A stretch of DNA of 64,000 nt, taken from Hepsetus odoe. Lineage: Eukaryota; Chordata; Actinopteri; Characiformes; Hepsetidae. The notes beneath the pieces were generated by a model. That model had not been told where the DNA came from. It did no database searches and saw nothing but the letters and a program-made list of their open reading frames with translations. The stretch lies in assembly GCA_017165825.1 (NCBI GenBank), contig CM029384.1, positions 17,359,067-17,423,066 on the forward strand, written 5' to 3'. A program made the translations under genes and the position numbers. Below are positions 56,241-64,000 of the stretch, one piece after another; the first letter of the stretch is position 1; the number at the start of each line of letters is the position of its first letter.

Positions 56241-59099
56241 TGTCTATTTTTTTATTTTTGGTTAATTATTACAAAAATAAATATACTTTTAACATAGGGA
56301 ACCAGCCCTCTCATTCTTAGAAATGGAGTATTCAGTGTAAAAAAAAGTCACCTATATGCATTAAAAATTTTTTTCCAATCATTTCATGCTATCGGATGAC
56401 TGTGAGTTTCTGTTCATTGTTCCAGTCCCCAAACTATTCGCCTGTAGAGCTGAGTTCCTATGGGTCTCATACATGTAAATGAATTAGATTATAAACGACT
56501 GGCCTTTAATGTATTTAACTCAGAAAATGTCAGTTAACTGATTATAAAAAGTTATTTTCTGCAAGATCACGAACAAAGTATAATAATACACAGTGCTGTT
56601 TCCTCCATTAAAAGGATCACATTCTACATTTGTCTTGTGTTTAATTAGTTTCCCCAGTTTGCTCATGAAGACTTTTAGCCATACACAACAGATGGACTAC
56701 ATTGCCACTGTACATATTTTATTGCCTTCATGTGTGAGAAGTAGCATCCTTCCATTCTGCACTGAAGTTTACCACAGCCTGCTACAGGATGTCTTGGTCT
56801 TAGTCATAGACATTTGACTTTTAGGAAGAGGATCACAATCTGATGACACTTCACATTTTAAGCCTTTCATACAGCTATAGCAGAAAGCCACAGGCCGTGA
56901 GCTACATGTATAAAAAGTGTTGTAGTGTTAAGATGATTAAATTTACACAAACCGTCCTGCCAGACTGTGATGGAATCAGTGCAGAAAGTTCATTTTTCTG
57001 AACTGTAGACCAACTGGAATACAAAATACATTGGTTAAAGTAGCACTATTTGATTGGAAGGCTATCAAAGACTACACCTATTTTCTGTTTAAGTCTTTAG
57101 AAGCCCAAGTCATGAGGCAACTAAATCTGGTTAAGATGGTCAGTGCTAAAATGACCTCATCATAAGAAAATCAAGAATTTATCATTATAATTTGAAGCAT
57201 GGCTTAATATGAGCAGATTCCCAGAAAGATTGAGAAAGATATTATGAGTGACGCACAGCAATCAAATGATCAAATCCAAGGGTTGTAATTGTGACATCAT
57301 ATCACCTTAACCTTTGATGATGACCTCATTACGCTAGGGGTCGTCTCAAAAGCGCTTCTGATATTTTGAACATGGGTAATTCTGACTCATCTGATTTTTT
57401 CCATTTCCCTCTAATGCTGTGCTTGAGTGACCGTGGTTGCGAATTAAAGCCCAGCAGGATGGAAGTGATCTATCACTGGAAGCGCTGCCTTTATAAGCCA
57501 GGTGATACACAATGCTAGTATGCAATTAGAGGAAGCCTGAAAAGTGAATGTTTCCGATTGTTTGAAGGTACTGGCTTTTCCAGGCCAAATGAACTATGTT
57601 TAGTTGGATCGTGTGTATGTGTGCTTCTGTGTGAAAAAGGCTCATCAAAATAGGGTTGAAGAGCCTGTGTAAGAGTTTCCATGGCAACTTGAAACGATTT
57701 CAAGTGTTGCAGTAAAAGGGAGACTGTTATTTGAGGAAATTACGACAGTTTTATTGCTATGATTTGTTATGCATTTATTCATTTAATCTCTCATTACAAA
57801 TGGAGCAAGTTCAGTATGTCAGCTGAAAGGAGAGTCCACGTAGAGCGAAAACAACAGTTCAATGGAATATGTAATATTCAGTGTTTTCCTTTAAGTGACA
57901 TATGTGCAAATGAATTCTGTTCTAATTGGCTCAGAAGCAGTCAGTAAATGGATAAAAAAAAATAAGTTTGAGCAAGATCATGAATAAATAAAAAATAATA
58001 CACAAATAGAGTAGTTATTTAAAGGGACACTTTCTTTCATTTTTCAAATATTTAATCAGTTTCCCTCGATTTTATAGACCAAAAACAGCCATAATTCATT
58101 TTTACACAACCATTTTCAAACCACTTTTAATTCCTCAGTAAACACTGGTGCAGGTAAATTGCCTCAGCTCTGTCTGTTTTTATTTCATAAAGTATTTTTT
58201 TCTTTTTCCACAATATTGCCATTTGATACTGTTAAACCTATTTTTTTAACCTCTTTTAATAATCTCCTTTTTTGATGCTAATTAAGTTTTTAGCATTTTT
58301 GACCCAGACATCTTGGAAAACAACAACGTTTTGGGCAGTTTTTATCCCAGAAGCTTTTAACTTGCTCTGACCTATTCAATAATACACTCACTTCAAAATG
58401 AATGAGCTGCGAAAAATTTAAGAGGCTTTTTACGTGTTGAATCAAGAAACGTTTTCAGTGAATGGATCCTGTTTTGACACCCAGGATGCACTGTGATTGG
58501 ATTAGAAACAGATCACACACATCAACGTATTCCTTTACAAACTATGAAAAGGCCTTTTATGATTGTCCAGTGACATAGGCAGAATTTGTATTTGAACGCA
58601 ATTCACTTACCTGGGATTAGAAAACGGAAACATACAAATATAAAAGCTATTTATTAGGCAATAAATGTGCTCAGAGTGGAGCTTAGAGATTGATCTTGAC
58701 CACATGCAACACAGATGTAAAGGGAAGAATATCCATATAGATTTACATAAGTGGAAATGTGTCTGTGCAGACCAGCAGGTGAAAATACATACAAGGTGGA
58801 GGACACACAACCTTGTTATCTCCCGATCAGTTTGAACACTCTGGGCTAACAAAGCCATTCAAGCAGAGCTTGAGAGAAAGGTAAATGGATACAAAAGAGA
58901 AACGATGTATGGTGGTGCTTGAAGGTTTTTATATTTCTGCATATGCTTGACCTGACAATTCATCAGTAATTCATCAGGGCTAACAGTAAATAAAGGTAAC
59001 CTATTCAATTGAGACAAAACATTACACCTCATGAAGGAAAATTATCCAATTTTACAGTATAAAAAGGCTAAAATATGTGAACCTTTACTTGCAGTATAT
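56241..59099. other. Intergenic DNA, nothing recognised
   Basis: About 2.9 kb of AT-rich sequence with only short ORFs. No splice-bounded exon homologous to a known family was seen. The stretch 57240-57560 is less AT-rich and could be conserved non-coding DNA, but this cannot be judged from one sequence. Confidence 0.4.
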
Positions 59100-59640
59100 G
59101 GTAAATTCCAGTATATGATTTAGCCCCTTGTGCAGCTTGATGTCTTCAGTAATTGTCCTGCACATTGGGGTAATTTTAGTTCATTCCTCTATACAGAACA
59201 GATTCAGCTCTGGGGACGTGGTGGGTTTCCTCACATAAACTGCTCACTTCCTTTCACAGCTTTTCTATCGAGTTAAGGTCAGGACTTGATATGTCCATTC
59301 CAAAACATTTATTTTAATTCTTTGTCCAAATTCTTTGATAAAATGACTTTTTAAAAGACTTTTAGGATTATTGTCATGCTGCATATCCCACTTTCTCATA
59401 AGATGCACATTTTCCATTAAATTCACTGGTATAATTTAGAATTCAATGTCACCAAACCTTTCTGGATCAGATGCAGCAAAATAAACCCAAATCATCATAA
59501 TACCACCATGGTGTTTAACAAATGGGATGAACTTCTCATGCAATAATGCAGCATTTTCCTTCCTCTAACATGCTTCTTGTTTCTCAAAAGTCCTAATTTG
59601 TTTACACCCATCTATAAAATGTGTCAAATGTAAGCAGCTT
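59100..59640. repeat. Unclassified interspersed repeat, copy 2
   Basis: Collinear with 38076-38720 through GTGGGTTTCCTCACA, ATTATTGTCATGCTGC, ATTCACTGGTATAAT, GATCAGATGCAGCAAAA and ACCACCATGGTGTTTAAC. The family was not identified. Confidence 0.6.
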
Positions 59641-59879
59641 GTAAACGCACTGATGTGTGACATCACAACAACATGAAAATGGCCTGGTTCTGACAACAAA
59701 ATCTGACAGCAAAGCAAAATCTTCAGCATTCCCAAAAACCAGGCACAGATTTAGATACATATGTTAACCAAAAATAAATCTGCCACACAGGTAAGCAAAC
59801 GGATGAGTAATACTTATTCAAATAAGCCAAAAAAATATCTCACTAACTCCCTCATAATCTTAACTGTTTGTCCTGATTA

Positions 59880-60147
59880 AGGTCACGGGCGGGGCTGGAG
59901 TCTGTCCCAGCTCTCACAGGCTGAAAGGCAGGGAAACACCCTGGACAGGACACCAGTCCATCTCAGGGCAGACATACAGACTAACACACACACACAGGTC
60001 AATTTTGGATGGTGGGAGGAAACCAGAGCACCCAGAGGAAACCCACGCAGACACTGGGAGAAATGCAAACTCCACACCGAAAGGACCTTGACTGGCCATG
60101 CCTGGAAATCGAACCCAGGACCTTCACACTGTGCCACTGTGCTGCCC
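59880..60147 (-). repeat. tRNA-headed repeat, family C
   Basis: A minus-strand copy with GGGAAACACCCTGGACAGG, GGTGGGAGGAAACCAGAG, CCAGAGGAAACCCACGC and the head complement AATCGAACCCAGGACC and GTGCCACTGTGCTGCCC. It is the longest copy in the window. Confidence 0.8.
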
Positions 60148-60845
60148 TGAAAAAATCATTTACAGATGAAAGAATTTTCTTTTTGAGTTGCTAAGATTAA
60201 TTTATTTATTCCCTTATACTCTATGTATCTACAATAGGGTCTGAAAAATGTTTTGCTTAGTAAAACTTGTCTGCACGTTAACAGATTTAGGTAGTTTTTC
60301 ATAAATTGAGTATTTCACTCAAAAAGCAAGGGAAATGTGCGTCAGATGCCCCATTTATAGAGCAGCTTTGTGTCATGTCAGTTTTGGATCAGATGCAATT
60401 AAAAAAGGCTGAGCAAAAAGAAAGATGGCATCGTCCCCCCAGATGCATCAGTAAGGATCTGAGCATATTAACACTATGCATCTGCTCAAGAAAATACCTA
60501 GTCTGAAGCCGTCAGAGATTGGTTTGCACTTTGACTGTTCCTAAGCATTGTTTGTAAAAAGTGTTTGCCTCACGGTGGAGAGAGGCTCCAGTAATGTGTT
60601 CTTTAACATCTCCTCCCTGTGTGACCCGATTTTGATGATGGGGGATCAAAGCGTGCTGTTTTCCAGGAAACTTCCACAGCTCAGTTGCCGGATAAGTGCC
60701 TGAGAACATCTGGCAGAGTTCACGCTGCACTCTTAACAGGCAATTTAGCGCTGCTGTTTTTTGTTTCCCCTGATTGCTTTCAGTGAGGCTAATTATCTCT
60801 CACTCTCCTTCTCTCTCATTTTCTCTTCTCAACCCCTCTTTCCCT
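60148..60845. other. Intergenic DNA, possible conserved non-coding segment
   Basis: No gene was recognised. The part at 60500-60760 is balanced in base composition and free of visible repeats, but there is no evidence of function. Confidence 0.35.

Positions 60846-60848
<3 letters not shown>

Positions 60849-60898
<50 letters not shown>
60849..60898. repeat. (CT)n microsatellite
   Basis: About 25 CT units on the plus strand. Confidence 0.96.
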
Positions 60899-60899
<1 letters not shown>

Positions 60900-61231
60900 A
60901 AACCCAAAAAGCTCTGAAAGGCAATGACACATAAGAGCTCCAGACACACAGACACACACTCTTCTAAGACTTTGTGATTTGATTTACTCCCGATGATTAA
61001 ATCAAGCTGCAGGTCAGCTGTCAAGGCTAGTTTAGGCAGGTGGGGGTGAAATGTTTGTATGACAGAAGCACAAAGAAGACCCTCAGATGCTGAGAGTAAC
61101 GAGTGTTTGCTGTTTAATGTGATTTTCAGCTCATTCATAATCAGCACTTAAATGACTATTATAATCACTATTATACTAAATCACAGTTATAATGTGTTGG
61201 CCTTAACACCCAGGATAAATGCTCATATTTT

Positions 61232-61329
61232 AAGTGGTGGCCTAATGGTTAGGGGCTAGGCCCAAGGATCGGAAGGCCATGGGTGTGTGTTGTGCTGTGT
61301 TTCACAATGACAAATAGCCACTTTCATTT
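61232..61329 (+). repeat. SINE family A, internally deleted
   Basis: The head (AGTGGTGGCCTAATGGTTAGG) joins directly to the tail (GTTTCACAATGACAAATAG then CCACTTTCATTTC), with about 110 bases of body missing. Confidence 0.75.
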
Positions 61330-61681
61330 CATAGTCAGCGCTGTATCTTATTATATAGATTATCGGTACATAACTGTACCTTCTTTTGTTTTAAACAGAT
61401 CTTTCATTCTTTTTAATCCAAATATCGGGGTCATAAAAAATGAAAGTGACCGCAATTTGTTATTTTGAAAAATTTTGCTATATTTAAGTGTTTTTTGTAT
61501 TTACTCTAATGTATTTACCACTGCTTTTACTCATTACATTTCTAAGAGAAAAAAAAGACTTTTACGTTTTACATGTTCACTCAAACCTTCGGTATTTTTA
61601 ACCCTTAAACATCAAAGACCAGGACATTTCTCTCTCTCTTGCCGAAAAGAGAAATTCCCATTTATTTATTTTTTTAAGATT

Positions 61682-62233
61682 ATACAGTACTTTGCAGACG
61701 TTTTAGGCAGGTGTGAAAAAATACTGTACACAAAGAATGCTTTCAGAAATATAAATAATGATTGTTTATTTTTATCCATTTACAAAATGCAAAGTGAGCG
61801 AACAAAAGAAAAATCTAAATCAAATCAATATTTGGTGTTACTACCTTTTGCCTTCAAACCAGCATCAGTTCTTCTAGGTACACCTGCACAAAGTCAGGGA
61901 TTTTGTAGGATTATAGTCGTATGATCAACCAGTTTTACCAAACAGGTGCTGATGATCATCAATGTCACACGGAGGTTGAAACACAGTCATGTTTGGAACA
62001 ACCGAACAGCCGAGTTCCTTCAAGAACTGTGTGCAAGTGTACCTAGAAGAACTGATGCTGTTTTGAAGGCAAAGGGTGGTCACACCAAATATTGATTTGA
62101 TTTAGATTTCTCTTGTGTTCATTCACTGCATTTTGTTGATTGATGAAAAGAAATGATTAACACTTCCATTTCTGAAAGCATTCTTTGCTTACAGCATTTC
62201 TTCACACCTGCCTAAAACCTTTGCACAGTACTG
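61682..62233. mobile_element. Internally deleted Tc1/mariner-like transposon, second copy
   Basis: The ends are TACAGTACTTTGCAGACG and, inverted, CCTTTGCACAGTACTG. The inverted repeats extend about 200 bases inward. For example, AAATCTAAATCAAATCAATA and TTTGCCTTCAAACCAGCATC on the left have complements on the right. The transposase remnant is shorter than in the copy at 27725-28257; only a stub like GTTTGGAACAACCGAACAG remains between the repeats. It is non-autonomous. Confidence 0.87.
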
Positions 62234-62654
62234 CATTTCAAAAATGGATTTGTGAAAATGTACTCATTTTAAACTTTGTTTTGCAGGCAAAGTTCAGACA
62301 ATAAAGTATTTTTCACAAACTTCAAAATTAGGAGCATAGATCTAGAATCTGTTTTTGAGACAAAGAGTTAAATTTGGGGAAATCTGCTCGTTAGTGATGA
62401 TAGTCTTGTAGGCAAAATTTGTCACCAGGCATGTTTCAACCAATTATCTACATCTAGGTTAGCGGGAAATTGGTGGACATCTTTGGACAAACTTAACTGA
62501 GGGTTAGCTGGTGAGATTTCTGAGACCGTTCAAAAATATGAACTGATGAAATGAAGCAAAACTCTCCTTTGTCTCTGAGATACAAGGGCCCTCATGTTTT
62601 CATTGTATTCTAAATTCTTGTTCAGGATGATTAATTTAGCACCTTGGTTTGATT
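62234..62654. other. Intergenic DNA, nothing recognised
   Basis: AT-rich, with no coding or named repeat signal. Confidence 0.45.
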
Positions 62655-62880
62655 TGGGGCGGCCTGGCTCCTTTCTGTGAACATTTTGCATGTTCTCACG
62701 TGTCTGCATGGGTTTCCTCTGAGTGCTCTAGTTTCCGCATACAGTCGAAAGACATGCAGACCAGATGGATTAGGGATGCTAAAATGCCCAGTAGGGGTGT
62801 GTGTGTGCCTGCAGTTTGATAGACTGGCGACCTATACTGGGTGGAGATCCAGCACCTCAAAGACCTTGTTTAGGATAAGT
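62655..62880 (+). repeat. Repeat family C, body segment
   Basis: It contains CATGGGTTTCCTCTGAGTG, CGAAAGACATGCAGACCAG, GACTGGCGACCTATACTGG and a 3' end decayed into AGGATAAGTGATTAAATC. The tRNA-like head is missing. Confidence 0.72.
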
Positions 62881-63239
62881 GATTAAATCATGTCTGGATG
62901 AATGCATTATATTCATGATGATTATGTGGTTTTATGTAAGGGCCACTGAAGCTGCAGGCTTTCTGTTTAACAGTTGCAATCAGGTGCAATTCTGCTTAAA
63001 ATGAAAACCTGCAGCCACAGTGGCCCTTTGTCGCTAAGATTGGTGACCATTAAGACCACTGGCCCATAAGACTGATGAAATATATATATATAAGCTCTAT
63101 TCTGACTGGCTGCCTTGTGCCTCATTCGAAAAGCAGTCCAGGCTGAAACACTTTAGAGTGAAGGCAAAGCGACAGTAGGTTGAGATATAGATTTATGCAG
63201 ATGCATCACAGAAACACAGTTCATAATCTAATTCAAAAT
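62881..63239. other. Intergenic DNA, nothing recognised
   Basis: Contains a short TATATA run near 63083-63093; otherwise nothing was named. Confidence 0.45.
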
Positions 63240-63465
63240 GAAGTGAAAGTGACTATTTGTCATTGTGAAGCACAGCACAATGCAGCCTCTGCTTTTTACC
63301 CATACACACACGTGCAGCAGGGACTATTTAAAACTCCCAGGGAGCAGTGAAGGGGACGGTACCTCACTCGAGGGTACCTCAGGGCAACCTCCTGCTCTGG
63401 GATTTGAACAAATTACCTTCTGAACCTGGGGCCTAGTCCCTAACCACAAGGCCACCACTGCCCCA
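63240..63465 (-). repeat. tRNA-derived SINE, family A
   Basis: A minus-strand copy from AAGTGAAAGTGACTATTTG to AAGGCCACCACTGCCCC, with the B-box region mutated (GGGATTTGAACAAATTACC). Confidence 0.84.
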
Positions 63466-64000
63466 AGTTGTGAGTGGAGACGTCACGGATTGAACCCCTT
63501 TTTTGCAGCTTAGCTTCTATACATGGACATATTGGCTGGGCAGTGAATGATGCATCTAATGGTATGTCTAATAAAGGCAAGAAATATGCCTCATAATAAG
63601 GGCTCATTGAGGAGATCTCATTTTTGTTATACTTTCTTAGGGCTCCCTTTTTCATTGAGTAAGGATTTGACAAAAAAAAACTCACAGTCCCAGTCAGTGT
63701 GTGAGCGCGAAGGCAGGAAAGAGTTGTTGTGCTTGCGGAGCCAAGACTGGGTGGAGAGAGAGGAAAAGGTCGGTGGGCCACAATTCCTGTAATCTGTGCT
63801 GACCATCACAAAGCCATTGCCTCCTCCTCTGCTCAGCGCTTGCCCTTTCCCCTTTTCCCTGAATCAGCCTGCTTCCTGTTGAAATGCTCACACGCTACCC
63901 AGCCACTGAGCTTCATTCGTCATTTCACTTTCTTTGGCGAGGAAACATGAGTGTAGGGAAAGTTTTGTTTCCTTGACACTTGGTGCTGGTGTGGCACTTC
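63466..64000. other. Intergenic DNA at the right edge
   Basis: Moderately GC-balanced sequence with short ORFs on both strands. No exon or repeat was recognised, and what lies beyond the edge is unknown. Confidence 0.4.

Overview
This window is vertebrate, almost certainly teleost fish, genomic DNA. It holds two complete multi-exon genes with vertebrate gene structure. Around and inside them lie tRNA-derived SINEs, remnants of at least three kinds of LINE, internally deleted Tc1-like elements and long simple repeats, a mix typical of fish genomes. The species cannot be named from the sequence. No prokaryotic feature (operon, CRISPR, IS) is present.

Layout. Bases 1-3010 are a decayed LINE read from the minus strand and cut by the window edge. 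Bases 3011-7936 hold one SINE, one LINE scrap and the 3' flank, probably partly the 3' UTR, of ABCA3. Bases 7937-41955 (minus strand) are the whole coding region of an ABCA3 orthologue. I placed 30 coding exons; they sum to 5124 nt with a consistent reading phase and give 1707 residues, against 1704 in human. Bases about 43400-44060 are a CpG-rich promoter region for ABCA3 with two CACGTG boxes and a divergent 63-codon ORF. Bases 45779-55669 (minus strand) are the whole coding region of cyclin F (CCNF): 17 coding exons, 2331 nt, 776 residues, against 786 in human. Bases 55670-56090 are its CCAAT-rich promoter, followed by a GATA/GACA microsatellite. Bases 56240-64000 are intergenic, with repeats and no gene I can support.

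The two genes do not work in one pathway. ABCA3 is a lipid transporter of lysosome-related organelles. Cyclin F is the substrate receptor of an SCF ubiquitin ligase in S/G2. They are neighbours in mammals too, so this is conserved synteny, but here they lie head to tail on one strand instead of head to head.

I found no convincing undescribed biological system. The best leads are regulatory or structural: a CLEAR-type E-box pair at the ABCA3 promoter, inverted SINEs bracketing ABCA3 exons 10-12, a GC-AG intron, an unplaced exon-like transmembrane segment in intron 7, and an uncharacterised ORF divergent from ABCA3.
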